Positions 1 through 9,050 are shown, numbered from the stretch's first letter. The stretch is 64,000 bases of DNA from Granulicella arctica (GCF_025685605.1 NZ_JAGTUT010000001.1:3224001-3288000), one strand, 5' to 3'. Program-made: numbers and translations. The notes: generated from the letters alone by a model not told the origin.

Positions 1-591
1 GAAGAGGCGATGCCGATGCTATGGACCGTGTTCACGCAGGGCGGCGCCGTGAGTCAGGAGAATGTTGAGATGCGGGTGCAGGGCGACCCCTTGGCAATGT
101 TGCCGACGGTGCGTAAGGTGGTGGCCCAGATTGACCCGGATATCCCTCTGCTGGAGCCGATGACCCAGAGCGCGGTGTTCGCAGATTCGATCTCACAGCA
201 GGCGCTCTTTGCGCGCCTGGCAGGCTGCTTCGGCGTGCTGGCTGTGGTGCTGATCGCGACCGGTTTGTATGGAACGCTGGCTTATCGCGTTAGTAAGAGG
301 ACGGCGGAGATTGGTGTGCGCATGGCACTCGGCGCCCAACGTCCGCAGATGGTGTGGATGGTGCTCCGTGGAAGTTTGCTGCTGTGTGCGGCTGGTGTGT
401 TGGCTGGTGTGCCGCTTGCTATGGCTGCGGGTAAGGTGCTGGAAAGTTCCTTGTATGGGATGAAGTCTCTTGATCTGACGAGTTATCTGAGTGCGATTGC
501 GGGTGTTGGTGTGGTGGCTCTTCTGGCGAGTGCAGTGCCTGCGGGACGGGCGGCGAGCATTGATCCGCTGAGTGCGTTGCGGGCAGACTAG
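1..591 (+). CDS. FtsX/MacB-like ABC permease, C-terminal part
   Basis: The frame is open from the first base, so the gene starts upstream of the window. About 196 C-terminal residues are visible. They hold an end of the periplasmic domain and then three hydrophobic segments. The first segment is followed by RTAEIGVRMALGA, the signature of the FtsX/MacB permease domain, and the protein ends with the usual ASIDPLSALRAD tail. This matches the large acidobacterial-type permeases of about 800 residues, which usually have two FtsX domains and often sit beside PadR regulators, as here. An export or membrane-stress role is inferred. The ATPase partner is not visible. Confidence 0.85.
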   Translation, partial: EEAMPMLWTVFTQGGAVSQENVEMRVQGDPLAMLPTVRKVVAQIDPDIPLLEPMTQSAVFADSISQQALFARLAGCFGVLAVVLIATGLYGTLAYRVSKRTAEIGVRMALGAQRPQMVWMVLRGSLLLCAAGVLAGVPLAMAAGKVLESSLYGMKSLDLTSYLSAIAGVGVVALLASAVPAGRAASIDPLSALRAD

Positions 592-695
592 TTGCAACTG
601 GGGCGTGAGCGAAGGCTTAACACCGATCCGTGCGGATGACATCGATTAGGAGCAGATGCAGTTTTCTATAGGAGACAGAAGAAGGCAATGGTGTG

Positions 696-1523
696 TCAGG
701 GGGCGGGTTGGGTGATCCATTGGCTGGATTGGCACCAGCTGGTTTCGATCTCGGGGATACTGAGGAGGCCGTGGCCCTGCTTGCAGAGGAGCTCGGTGCC
801 GTTCCACTCGAGGAGGTTGTGGGAGGGTCGGCCTACGCGGGCTGGGGTAGCGAGGGCATGAAGGCACTGCTTGCAGCGCTGCTCCTGATCGTGGAAGGCC
901 CAGCGCATGCCGACGAGGGCGAGGAGAACGAAGGTGAGGATCTGGAGAAGGTCGGCGGTGGTGGGCAGAGCAGCGCGAAGGGAGTGGCAGATGTCGGCGC
1001 TGAGGAGGAAGGTAAGCGTGAGAATAAGGGCGGTCTTGGCGAGGAAGAAGAGCTGGCGTTTGATCCAGTAGAGCTTTCGGCCGATTGAGCCCTGTTCGAG
1101 GTGGCGGCGGGAGGCGGTCGCGAAGGTAACGAAGACGACGAGCGGAGCTCCAATGAGAGATCGCTTGAGTTGGTCGGTGAAGTAAAGGCTGAGCGGGTGC
1201 CAGCTTCCGGTGACGAGCACGGCAATGATGGTCGAGAACAGGCAGAGGCCGAGCAGGGAAGCGAGGCAGAGGACGGGTGTGCCGCTGAAGGTGCGTCGCC
1301 AGCTATCCGTGCGGAGCCACAGCGCGTCGCGGGTAAGGCCGATGGAGAGGTCAGTGGTGAAGGCAACGGTTGGCTTCCTGCGACTGCCGTGATGCATGTG
1401 CCAGAGTTCGGCCTCCCAGGTGCGGCACCACTCGTCGCGCTCGTCAGTGGGGACGATCGTTGCGACGGTGCGAAGGAGGGTGCGATCGAAGGTCGGGAGG
1501 GGTGACGGAAGCAGGGGGCTCAT
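696..1523 (-). CDS. Membrane protein of unknown function in a PadR operon
   Basis: A 275-residue protein with a basic N-terminal cytoplasmic part and about four hydrophobic segments between residues 80 and 215. The C-terminal tail carries a CxxC pair (CKQC) and a later Cys with His and Cys residues around it (LCKQGHG, then SWC), so a small metal-binding knuckle is possible. Its start overlaps the stop of the upstream PadR gene by four bases (ATGA), which implies translational coupling. I know no named family. Its position between an FtsX permease and a PadR regulator suggests it senses or modulates the exporter; that is inference. Confidence 0.75.
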   Translation of the reverse strand: MSPLLPSPLPTFDRTLLRTVATIVPTDERDEWCRTWEAELWHMHHGSRRKPTVAFTTDLSIGLTRDALWLRTDSWRRTFSGTPVLCLASLLGLCLFSTIIAVLVTGSWHPLSLYFTDQLKRSLIGAPLVVFVTFATASRRHLEQGSIGRKLYWIKRQLFFLAKTALILTLTFLLSADICHSLRAALPTTADLLQILTFVLLALVGMRWAFHDQEQRCKQCLHALATPARVGRPSHNLLEWNGTELLCKQGHGLLSIPEIETSWCQSSQWITQPAP

Positions 1524-1825
1524 GAGTGCTTCTCCGTGACGAGGCGGGCGAGGAGAGGATATCGTTCGGTGACGGCGAGGGTAGCGGCCTTCCCTTCGCG
1601 GGTGATCTCATAGTAGCGCCGGGCGGGGCGTTTCTTGGCGGTGGCTTCCTCTTCGGGCTCCCATTTGGAGGCGACGAGTTCATCGCGCTCAAGCCGGCGG
1701 AGGGCGGGATAGACGGTGCCGCTGGGCAGGCCAGTGACATCCATGACGTCAAGGCCGAAGCAGTAGCCGAGGCTGAGCGCTTTGAGGATGAGGGCCGCGC
1801 TGTGGGAGAGACGATAGTTGCTCAT
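1520..1825 (-). CDS. PadR-family transcriptional regulator
   Basis: A 101-residue winged-helix protein. The stretch LPSGTVYPALRRLERDELV is the PadR recognition helix and turn, and RRYYEITREGK is the wing. It is the short PadR form without the long C-terminal dimerisation domain. The gene is divergent from an ABC exporter and its start codon lies two bases from a perfect inverted repeat. Autorepression together with control of the exporter at 1876-4276 is the simplest reading. Confidence 0.92.
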   Translation of the reverse strand: MSNYRLSHSAALILKALSLGYCFGLDVMDVTGLPSGTVYPALRRLERDELVASKWEPEEEATAKKRPARRYYEITREGKAATLAVTERYPLLARLVTEKHS

Positions 1826-1826
1826 G

Positions 1827-1863
1827 CTATGTAGTATGCTATCACTAGTAGAATACTACATAG
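1827..1863. promoter_or_regulatory. Candidate PadR operator, perfect 11-bp inverted repeat
   Basis: CTATGTAGTAT at 1827-1837 is repeated inverted as ATACTACATAG at 1853-1863, with a 15-base spacer centred on ACTAGT. It fills nearly all of the 50-base gap between the PadR gene and the ABC ATPase gene, so both promoters must overlap it. Known PadR sites have an ATGT-spacer-ACAT form, which fits. A TAGAAT hexamer at 1849-1854 could be the -10 of the ABC operon. Confidence 0.75.
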
Positions 1864-1875
1864 GGGTGAGCGACC

Positions 1876-2649
1876 ATGTTGGAGCTGCAAAGTGTGTCGA
1901 AGCGCTACCGGGGCATACCGGCGGTGGATGATGTGAGCTTCGTGCTGCGGGAGGGCGAGGTGCTGGGCTACCTGGGGCCGAATGGGTCGGGCAAGTCGAC
2001 GACGGTGAAGATGGTGATCGGGATGATCCAGCCCACGAAAGGGAAGATTTTCTTCGGCGGGCGAAATATCCATGATGACCTGTCGGGGTATCGGGCGCAG
2101 CTTGGCTATGTACCGGAGGAGGCGCAGGTGTATACGCACCTGTCAGGGCTAGAGTACCTCCAGTTGATCGGGCGGCTGCGCGGGATGGAGGAGCGCCTGA
2201 TCGAGCAGAAGGCGCGGACGTTGCTGCAGCTGCTGTCGCTCGAAGGGGCGCAGTACGCGGCGCTTTCGGACTACTCGAAGGGGATGAAGCAGAGGGTGTT
2301 GATTGCGGCGTCGCTGCTGCATGAGCCGAAGCTGATTGTGTTCGATGAGCCATTGTCGGGGCTGGACGCAGTGTCGTCGCGGCTGTTCAAGGACCTGCTC
2401 GTCCTGCTGGCGGGGGAGGGCAAGGCGATTCTGTATATCTCGCATGTGCTGGAGGTGGTGGAGCGGGTGTGCGACCGGGTCATCGTGCTCGCGAAGGGGA
2501 AGGTGGTGGCGGATGCCGCGCCGCGTGAGCTGACGCGGCTTATGGAACTGCCGACACTTGAGAGCGTGTTCGCGCAACTGGTGCAGCAGACGGATACGGC
2601 CAAAGTGGCACGGGAGATCGTGGACGTGATGAAGGTGCAGCATGGGTAA
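1876..2649 (+). CDS. ABC transporter ATP-binding protein
   Basis: A 257-residue ATPase. Walker A is GPNGSGKST near residue 36, the signature loop is the variant YSKGMKQR, Walker B is LIVFDEPLSGLD and the H-loop is YISHVLE. This is the set seen in ABC-2 type exporters. The gene is divergent from the PadR gene and overlaps the downstream permease by eight bases, so the two are a single operon and very probably one complex. The substrate is unknown. Confidence 0.93.
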   Translation: MLELQSVSKRYRGIPAVDDVSFVLREGEVLGYLGPNGSGKSTTVKMVIGMIQPTKGKIFFGGRNIHDDLSGYRAQLGYVPEEAQVYTHLSGLEYLQLIGRLRGMEERLIEQKARTLLQLLSLEGAQYAALSDYSKGMKQRVLIAASLLHEPKLIVFDEPLSGLDAVSSRLFKDLLVLLAGEGKAILYISHVLEVVERVCDRVIVLAKGKVVADAAPRELTRLMELPTLESVFAQLVQQTDTAKVAREIVDVMKVQHG

Positions 2650-4276
2650 CTGGGGCGGGGTGACGCGGATTCTTGTGGACCACTTCTTTCGGCGGTTTTT
2701 CGACAACGACACGCTGCAGGTGGAGGGCGACACGGTGACGACGGTGGCGCGCGCGGTTTCGATTGTGGCTGCGCCGGGGCTGCTGATCTCGTTTTTTCTG
2801 CAGAACACGTATCCGAAAGGGCCATGGATGGCGATTGAAGATCGCTACTTCTTTGTGCTGCTGTCATTTGTGGTGATGGGGGCGGTGTCGATCTTTGAGT
2901 GGGAGATGCTGTTTCCGGATCGGCTGGACTTCCTGATTTTGTCGCCACTCTCGTTGAAGCCGCGGCAGATGCTGGCGGCGAAGGCGATGGCGCTCGTGGG
3001 ATTCTTGATGATCTTCCTGGTGAGTGCTAATTGCTTTGCAATGGTGATCGTGCCGGCGATCAGTCGCGGGGAGTTCTATCGGCACTTGTACGCACATGCT
3101 GTAGCGGTGCTGATGGCGGGGGTGTTTGCGTCGCTGTTCTTCCTGGCGCTGGGTGGAGTGCTGCTCTGTGTTGTAGGTGCGGTGCGGTTTCGCGTGATCG
3201 CACCGGTGGTGCAGATGGGGTCGGTGATGATGCTGGTGCTGCTGACGCTACAGTACCTGCGGTATGGCGACGGGCTGGAGGCGGTGCTGACAGGCTCGCT
3301 TGGCATGGCACGCTGGATGCCGCCACTCTGGTTTCTCGCGCTGTACGAGCGACTACTGCATGGGGATGCGGCACCGGCGTTCGCGCGGGAACTAGCTGGA
3401 TACGCTGAGCGAGGAACGGCTGTAGCGGCGCTGGTGGTGCTGGTGACCTATCCGCTCGCTTGGGCCCGGATGCGACGGATGGCGGTGGAAGGCGGCTCGC
3501 GACAACAAGTGCAGCCTGCACGATGGTTGGCGGCGCTGGTGCATCGGGTGGTGCGCCGGCCGGGGGAGCGGGCGGTGTTTCACTTTATCGGGCAGACGAT
3601 GAAGCGGAACAATCGGTACCAGGTCTACCTTGCTATCTACTGCGGAACGGGTCTGGCGCTTGCGGTGGCTTGTGTGGTGACTTTGCGCGGGAGTGTGGTG
3701 GTGCTTTCGGATCGGGGACTTCACGCGGTGATGCCGCTGCTGCTGTTCTGGGTGATTGCGGGGCTGCGGACGGCGTTCGCGTTCCCTCTCTCACTATCGG
3801 CGGGATGGGTTTTCCGGATAACGGGCGTTCAGGTGAGTGAGTGTACGGCGGCGGCAAGGAAGTGGGTGCTGTTCTGTGCGCTGGGTGTGATGGTCTGCGT
3901 TCTGGCTATGTTGGCGGCGATACGTTGGGATGCCCGGCACTTGCTGGTGCAGTTTGTGTGTGGGGTGTGCCTTTGTGTGGTGTTGGCAGAGGCGTTCTTC
4001 TTTCAGCAAGGTGTGCCGTTCAATCGGCCGAGGATGCCGGGAAGGACAAGTCTGCCGTTGATGCTGACGCTGTATGTGGGCGCGTTTCCAGTAATGATCC
4101 TTTGGGTGACACACGTGGAGGTCGGTTTGGAGAGGAATCTGTTCAAGCTGCTGTGGCCGCTCGCGACGGTCGCGATGATGTACGCGGGCTTGAGTCTTTC
4201 GCGCGGCGGGCCAGAGGAAGTTGAAGAGGAGATGGAAGGCTATGAGGGTGAGTTTCAGCTACTTGGTCTCAGCTAA
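2642..4276 (+). CDS. ABC-2 type exporter membrane subunit
   Basis: A 544-residue polytopic protein with roughly ten to twelve hydrophobic segments in two halves separated by a basic cytoplasmic stretch around residues 280-315. It is longer than a standard ABC-2 permease and resembles a fused double permease. The ATG lies inside the end of the ATPase gene, so it is translationally coupled. The C-terminus is acidic (EEVEEEMEGYEGE). It is the transmembrane partner of the ATPase under the shared PadR operator. Substrate not predictable. Confidence 0.85.
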   Translation: MGNWGGVTRILVDHFFRRFFDNDTLQVEGDTVTTVARAVSIVAAPGLLISFFLQNTYPKGPWMAIEDRYFFVLLSFVVMGAVSIFEWEMLFPDRLDFLILSPLSLKPRQMLAAKAMALVGFLMIFLVSANCFAMVIVPAISRGEFYRHLYAHAVAVLMAGVFASLFFLALGGVLLCVVGAVRFRVIAPVVQMGSVMMLVLLTLQYLRYGDGLEAVLTGSLGMARWMPPLWFLALYERLLHGDAAPAFARELAGYAERGTAVAALVVLVTYPLAWARMRRMAVEGGSRQQVQPARWLAALVHRVVRRPGERAVFHFIGQTMKRNNRYQVYLAIYCGTGLALAVACVVTLRGSVVVLSDRGLHAVMPLLLFWVIAGLRTAFAFPLSLSAGWVFRITGVQVSECTAAARKWVLFCALGVMVCVLAMLAAIRWDARHLLVQFVCGVCLCVVLAEAFFFQQGVPFNRPRMPGRTSLPLMLTLYVGAFPVMILWVTHVEVGLERNLFKLLWPLATVAMMYAGLSLSRGGPEEVEEEMEGYEGEFQLLGLS

Positions 4277-4291
4277 GACGAAGGATTGAAG

Positions 4292-6892
4292 TTATGGAGT
4301 CATGATCGGGAGTAAGACGTGGAAGTGGGTGCCTTGACCCGGGGCGCTGCGGACAGTGAGGTGGCCGTGATGTTTCTCTACGATCTCCTGGGAGATGTAT
4401 AGGCCGAGGCCATTGCCGAGGTCACCTTTGGTGGAATAGAAGGGCTGGAAGATGAGACGCTGAGTCTCTTCGGTCATGCCGTGGCCATTGTCGCCTACGA
4501 CGATCTCGACTGCGCCATCGACGGTGCTGGCTGCGAGCGAGATGTGGCCTCCCACAGGCGCGGCATCTACAGCGTTTGATACCAGATTGGCGAGCACCTG
4601 CTGCAACTGGCCGATCACGCCGTGGATAGTGACGTCCTCACCTCGAAGGATGGTCACGGTGACGGCGCGGTTGCGGATCTTCCCAGCAAAGAGCTGCTGG
4701 ACGTCATTGAAGAGGCTCCCGGCGAGGGCGGAGCTGGCCTTCTGGACGCTGTCCCGAGACCAGCGAAGGGTCTGCTTGGTGATGCCGGAGATGCGTTGAA
4801 GCTCACTCTCGGCCATGGCGATATAGGACTTTGCTGGGCCTGTGTCGAGGATCTCGTCGCGGAGAAGATAGAGCAGATTGGTGATGGCCTCGAGTGGGTT
4901 GTTGATCTCGTGGGCAATGACGGACGTCATGCGGCCGGTAAGGGCGAGCTTCTCAGTCATGCGTAGGGCAATCTCGCGCTCGCGGCGGTCCGTGAGATCT
5001 GTACAGGTGCCTACCCAGCCGGCGCGGCTACGGTTGGCGTGGAGGAATGGAATGGCGCGGACGAGATTCCAGCGCTCGATACCGTCGGGAGTCTGAAATC
5101 TGACCTCGGCCTCGAAGGAGGTACCAGCGGCGACGGCCTGCTTCCAGAGGTCGGTGCAGCGCATCTCATCCTCATCGGCCAGGCGGTTGTGCTCAAACCA
5201 GCGACCTTCATGACCCAGGCCCTGATCGCGCCACTTCTGGTTGACATATGTGAGCTGGCCGTCGTCGTTGGCGGTCCAGACTAAGGTCGGGAGGGCATGG
5301 GTTAGCTGCTGAAAGCGGGCTTCGCTGAGTTCGGCGGCCTCTTCGGCGCGCTTCAGATTGATGGTCATGACGGCGGCGCGGAACTCTCGGGCCGACTCGA
5401 TCTCCATCTCGGTCCATGGGGCGCTTTGGCCGTGAACGATGTCCTTCCAGGCACCAAAGGAAGCGCGGGGATGGAGGCCGTCTGGCTCTGGCTTCAGCTT
5501 GACGGGCTCGCCAGCCCACTTGACGGTGCGAATGACCTCTGGCCGGAACCAGACAAGGTAGCTCTGGCGAACATCGGAGATTCGTATGGCAAGGATGCCG
5601 CTGGCAACGGTATTGATTTCTTCCGCCCACTCGACCTGCTCCTCAAGGTGCTGGGTGGCAAAGAGCTGCATGTCTTCGCGGGTGTTCATCCAGTCGACGA
5701 GTCTGAGGACCTGCTGCCGGTTGGGTGTGATGCCCGCAAGTTCACACTGACCTTCAACGATGAGGGCGACGCCTTCCGCGTCGGTCACCTCGGCGAGGAA
5801 GTCGATCTGCGACTTCATGGCGGCGATGTAGTCGTTCTCGGCGGCCATCTGGGTGAGCATTCTGCGCTGAACGTCATGGAAATGGAGCATCTTGCCGAGC
5901 TTAGCGGTGGTACGGAGGCCGATGAGCTGGGTGCTCACCATCTTGGTGAGGAGGTCGCAGGCGCTGCGGACAAGATACGGAATGGTGCGCGGGGTGGCGT
6001 GATGGCCGCTGATGAGGCCCCAGAGCTTGCCCTCGCAGACGATGGAGATGGACATGGAGGAGATGGTGCCCATGTTGCGCATGTACTCAAGGTGGACTGG
6101 AGAGACACTGCGGAGGAGAGCCATCGAAAGGTCGAGGGTCGCCATGGGTCGTCCGGCTACGCCCTGAATAGGAGAGGGGGTGTAGGTAACGTCCGGAATG
6201 ATGCGGACGGTGTTGAGAACGTAGAGAGCGCGAGCCTGTTGAGGAATGTCGCCGCCGGGGAAGCGTAGATAGAGATAGCTTGGCAAGGTGCCGTCGTTCT
6301 CTTCGGCGAGGACGGTGCCGTGGCCATGCTCGTCGAAACTGTAGAGGAGGACGCGGTTGAAGTGGGTGAGGTCTTTCACCTGTTTCGTGATGGCGCGGCA
6401 GAGCTCGATCTCGCTACCGAGCTGATTGAGCTTGCCGACGAAGTTGGTGATGACGGCGTTCATCAGCTCAGGGCGGACAAGGCGATCGATACGCTCGAAC
6501 TCAAGGATGCGCTCGTCGCCGACCTTGTGGGTGACGATGCTATAGAGCTCGTTCCGCATCTGGAAGGAGCCGAGATAGGTGACGAATCCTGGCGTCTCGT
6601 CGGCAAGGGTAAGAAAGCGGAAGGCGGCGAGGACCTCGCGCTCGAGGATGGTTTCGATAGGCGTGCCGAGGATGAGCTTCAGCGGGATGCCGAGGAACTC
6701 CTGCGCATTGTCGCTGGCGGCAACGACGTGGTTGTCCCGGCGATCGAGCAGGAGGAGGAAGCCGTGACGTTGGATGCTGCCCGGGAGGCGGATTGGCTCG
6801 TCTTCGCAGTGCTTGGGAAGCGGCGTCATCATGGCTGCAGGAAGGGGTTGCAGGAGTTCGTTGGTCGAGGAGGCGAGTGGCTTATCGTTCAT
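4292..6892 (-). CDS. bphP: Bacteriophytochrome sensor histidine kinase
   Basis: An 866-residue red/far-red photoreceptor kinase. The chromophore-binding Cys is residue 29, in CEDEPIRLPGSIQRHG. The GAF domain has FPGGDIPQQARALY (canonical PASDIP with the Asp kept) and LRSVSPVHLEYMRNMG with its conserved His. The PHY tongue has PRASF. A PAS domain follows, then the H-box IAHEINNPLE, the N-box LANLVSNAVDAA and ATP-lid motifs DNGHGM and GNGLGLYI. The start chosen is the ATG at 6892, which forms an ATGA overlap with the heme oxygenase stop. A longer frame starting at 6928 is possible but less likely. There is no receiver domain and no response regulator gene beside it. Confidence 0.95.
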   Translation of the reverse strand: MNDKPLASSTNELLQPLPAAMMTPLPKHCEDEPIRLPGSIQRHGFLLLLDRRDNHVVAASDNAQEFLGIPLKLILGTPIETILEREVLAAFRFLTLADETPGFVTYLGSFQMRNELYSIVTHKVGDERILEFERIDRLVRPELMNAVITNFVGKLNQLGSEIELCRAITKQVKDLTHFNRVLLYSFDEHGHGTVLAEENDGTLPSYLYLRFPGGDIPQQARALYVLNTVRIIPDVTYTPSPIQGVAGRPMATLDLSMALLRSVSPVHLEYMRNMGTISSMSISIVCEGKLWGLISGHHATPRTIPYLVRSACDLLTKMVSTQLIGLRTTAKLGKMLHFHDVQRRMLTQMAAENDYIAAMKSQIDFLAEVTDAEGVALIVEGQCELAGITPNRQQVLRLVDWMNTREDMQLFATQHLEEQVEWAEEINTVASGILAIRISDVRQSYLVWFRPEVIRTVKWAGEPVKLKPEPDGLHPRASFGAWKDIVHGQSAPWTEMEIESAREFRAAVMTINLKRAEEAAELSEARFQQLTHALPTLVWTANDDGQLTYVNQKWRDQGLGHEGRWFEHNRLADEDEMRCTDLWKQAVAAGTSFEAEVRFQTPDGIERWNLVRAIPFLHANRSRAGWVGTCTDLTDRREREIALRMTEKLALTGRMTSVIAHEINNPLEAITNLLYLLRDEILDTGPAKSYIAMAESELQRISGITKQTLRWSRDSVQKASSALAGSLFNDVQQLFAGKIRNRAVTVTILRGEDVTIHGVIGQLQQVLANLVSNAVDAAPVGGHISLAASTVDGAVEIVVGDNGHGMTEETQRLIFQPFYSTKGDLGNGLGLYISQEIVEKHHGHLTVRSAPGQGTHFHVLLPIMTP

Positions 6893-7464
6893 GTGGCAGC
6901 GAGTTCCTCCTGCGGCTGTTGCATCCATGTGGCGAATGTCCGGAACATGGCTTGTGCAGAGTGGATGACCATTTCTGTTTCAGCGTCGGGGATGCGACTG
7001 CGGAGGATGTCACAGAACTCTGTCCACATAGGGCCGGTATTGGGTCCGTGGCCGCGGAAGAAGGCGTCACCTCGACCGTTCATCAGGCCGAGTACGCGGG
7101 TGACATGGCGAGAGATGATCTGACCGCCGAGGGTAGAACCTTCCATGACGTACATCGCGCCGAGAAGCGCGGCTTCGGTATCAAGTGGCGGAAGACCGGC
7201 GGTGGAGAGTTCGGTCGGCGTTGTGTGGAACCAGGCGAGGTCATGCTCGATCATGGATCTTCGCTGACGGCGCCGAAGGGCTGGTTGCAGCCAAGCGGGT
7301 GAGTTATGGATGGATTGCTGTTCCCAGATGACGATCAGGCTATGAATCTTTGTCAGGTAGCTGACATACAGGTTTGCGTCGAGGGTCTCCGACATGAGTG
7401 GCAGGCTTTCTTCGGCCGTGCGATGGTCTGCGGCGGTTGCTGCGCGTAATCGCCCAATGTCCAA
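6889..7464 (-). CDS. bphO: Biliverdin-producing heme oxygenase
   Basis: A 191-residue heme oxygenase. The proximal heme ligand is His14 in the N-terminal ADHRTAEE helix, and MEGSTLGGQIISRH is the distal-helix glycine-rich motif. It opens heme to biliverdin IXa, the chromophore that attaches to the phytochrome encoded immediately downstream. The four-base overlap with bphP indicates coupled translation and matched supply of chromophore and apoprotein. Confidence 0.93.
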   Translation of the reverse strand: MDIGRLRAATAADHRTAEESLPLMSETLDANLYVSYLTKIHSLIVIWEQQSIHNSPAWLQPALRRRQRRSMIEHDLAWFHTTPTELSTAGLPPLDTEAALLGAMYVMEGSTLGGQIISRHVTRVLGLMNGRGDAFFRGHGPNTGPMWTEFCDILRSRIPDAETEMVIHSAQAMFRTFATWMQQPQEELAAT

Positions 7465-7580
7465 GATGTGCGTGCTCGCGGTCTACGTATCGCCGTGGTC
7501 TGGTTATACTCCTTTGTCTGATTGATGGCCTTGGGTGCGACGAGGAATGGCGCAATGTTGTCGTTCCTCGAAGCAGCGCA

Positions 7581-7742
7581 GAAGTGGATCATCTCGTCAA
7601 TCCGCTGGGGATCAAGGGTGTGGGTGAGCTTGGGGTAACCGGGGTCGATGCGGCGATCGCGAATGCGGTGTTTCACGCGACGGGGGTACGGGTGCGAAAG
7701 CTGCCGATTCGAGTTGGGGATATCCCTATTTCGGCGCTTTGA
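7581..7742 (+). pseudogene. Remnant of a xanthine dehydrogenase-family molybdopterin subunit (C-terminal tail)
   Basis: In this frame the sequence reads HLVNPLGIKGVGELGVTGVD, then AAIANAVFHATGVRVRKLPI, and stops. This is the conserved extreme C-terminus of the large molybdenum-binding subunit of xanthine dehydrogenase/aldehyde oxidase-like enzymes (usual form VNPLGVKGVGEIG...AIANAVYHATGKRVRDLPI). The rest, roughly 700 residues, is absent; upstream in the same frame there is no recognisable homology and bphO runs the other way. It therefore looks like the surviving tail of a deleted gene and not a functional protein. Confidence 0.75.
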
Positions 7743-7788
7743 TGAGGCATCGCTTTATCTTGAGGGGCAAATCTGAAAGACTAGGGGC

Positions 7789-8982
7789 ATGAGTACAACA
7801 GCGACAAAGGTGTTTGCGGACCGCATTGGCCGCATTGAAGTTTCAGCAACGATGGCGATCACGGCTGCAGCGTTGAAGCTGAAGGCAGAGGGTGTAAACC
7901 TGGCGGACTTTGGCGCGGGCGAGCCGCACTTCGCGACGCCTCGCCACATTAAGGACGCAGCCATTGACGCGATCGAGAAGAACTTTACGCGGTATACCAA
8001 CGTGGCCGGCATCCCCGAGGTGCGGAAGGCGATCGTAGATCGTCATGCGTGCGACTTCGCCTCGAACTACACGCCGGACGAGTGCGTGTTTACGACGGGC
8101 GGTAAGTTGGCGCTTTTCAACGCGATCCAGGTGCTGGTGGATCATGGCGACGAGGTGATTCTGCCGGTGCCGTACTGGGTCTCCTACAAGGACATCATTC
8201 AGTACGCGGGTGGCGTGGTGAAGTATGTCGAGACCAGCGAGGATGAGAACTTCCGCGTGACGGCTGCAATGATTGAGCGCGCGATTACGGATCGAACGAA
8301 GGCGATCATTCTTTGCTCGCCATCGAATCCGTCCGGTGCGGTCATGGCTCCTGAGGATGTGGAGGCGATTGTGCGGCTGGCCCATGCGCGCGGCATCTAC
8401 GTGATGTTGGATGAGTGCTATGTGTACCTGACGTTTACCGGTGAGATTGTGAGCGGCGGTTCGTTTACGGATTGCAAGGAGCACATCATCATCCTGGGCT
8501 CGCTTTCTAAGACGTATGCAATGACTGGATGGCGTGCGGGCTTTACACTGGGGCCGAAGGCGATTATCTCGGCCATGAGCAAGCTGCAGTCACAGAGCAC
8601 AAGCAATACGGCGAGCATGGTGCAGCGTGCGTCCATTGCGGCGCTGACGGCGTCGCAGGAGTGCGTGTCCGAGATGCGGGCAGACTACATCAAGCTGCGC
8701 GACCAGACACTTACAGGCTTTAAGACGATTCCGGGATTAACTTGTACCATCCCGCAAGGCGCTTTCTACGTATATCCAAATGTGAGCTCGTTTTTCGGCA
8801 AGGGCGGCATTCGCTCGGCTGCCGATATTGCAGCGAGATTACTCAGCGAGGCGCATGTGGTTGTCGTTCCGGGCGAAGCATTTGGTACTGCTGAGCATAT
8901 CCGGCTTTCGTATGCGGTTTCGCATGATGTTGTGGATGAAGGCGTAAAGCGCATGCGGACGTTCTTTGCGGCACTAGCATAG
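7789..8982 (+). CDS. Class I PLP-dependent aminotransferase (aspartate aminotransferase type)
   Basis: A 397-residue fold-type I aminotransferase. SPSNPSGAV is the substrate-site loop, LDECYVYL holds the pyridine-nitrogen Asp, and SLSKTYAMTGWRAGF contains the Schiff-base Lys. Length and motifs fit the AspC/thermophilic-type group that transaminates aspartate or related amino acids with 2-oxoglutarate. A sugar-nucleotide gene follows 68 bases later on the same strand. Exact substrate not determinable from sequence. Confidence 0.92.
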   Translation: MSTTATKVFADRIGRIEVSATMAITAAALKLKAEGVNLADFGAGEPHFATPRHIKDAAIDAIEKNFTRYTNVAGIPEVRKAIVDRHACDFASNYTPDECVFTTGGKLALFNAIQVLVDHGDEVILPVPYWVSYKDIIQYAGGVVKYVETSEDENFRVTAAMIERAITDRTKAIILCSPSNPSGAVMAPEDVEAIVRLAHARGIYVMLDECYVYLTFTGEIVSGGSFTDCKEHIIILGSLSKTYAMTGWRAGFTLGPKAIISAMSKLQSQSTSNTASMVQRASIAALTASQECVSEMRADYIKLRDQTLTGFKTIPGLTCTIPQGAFYVYPNVSSFFGKGGIRSAADIAARLLSEAHVVVVPGEAFGTAEHIRLSYAVSHDVVDEGVKRMRTFFAALA

Positions 8983-9050
8983 TTGCAGGGATTTGAAGAA
9001 AGCGGAGGGCGCTCGACAGTGGCGCCCTCTTCCTTTAAGGATGGAGCTTT

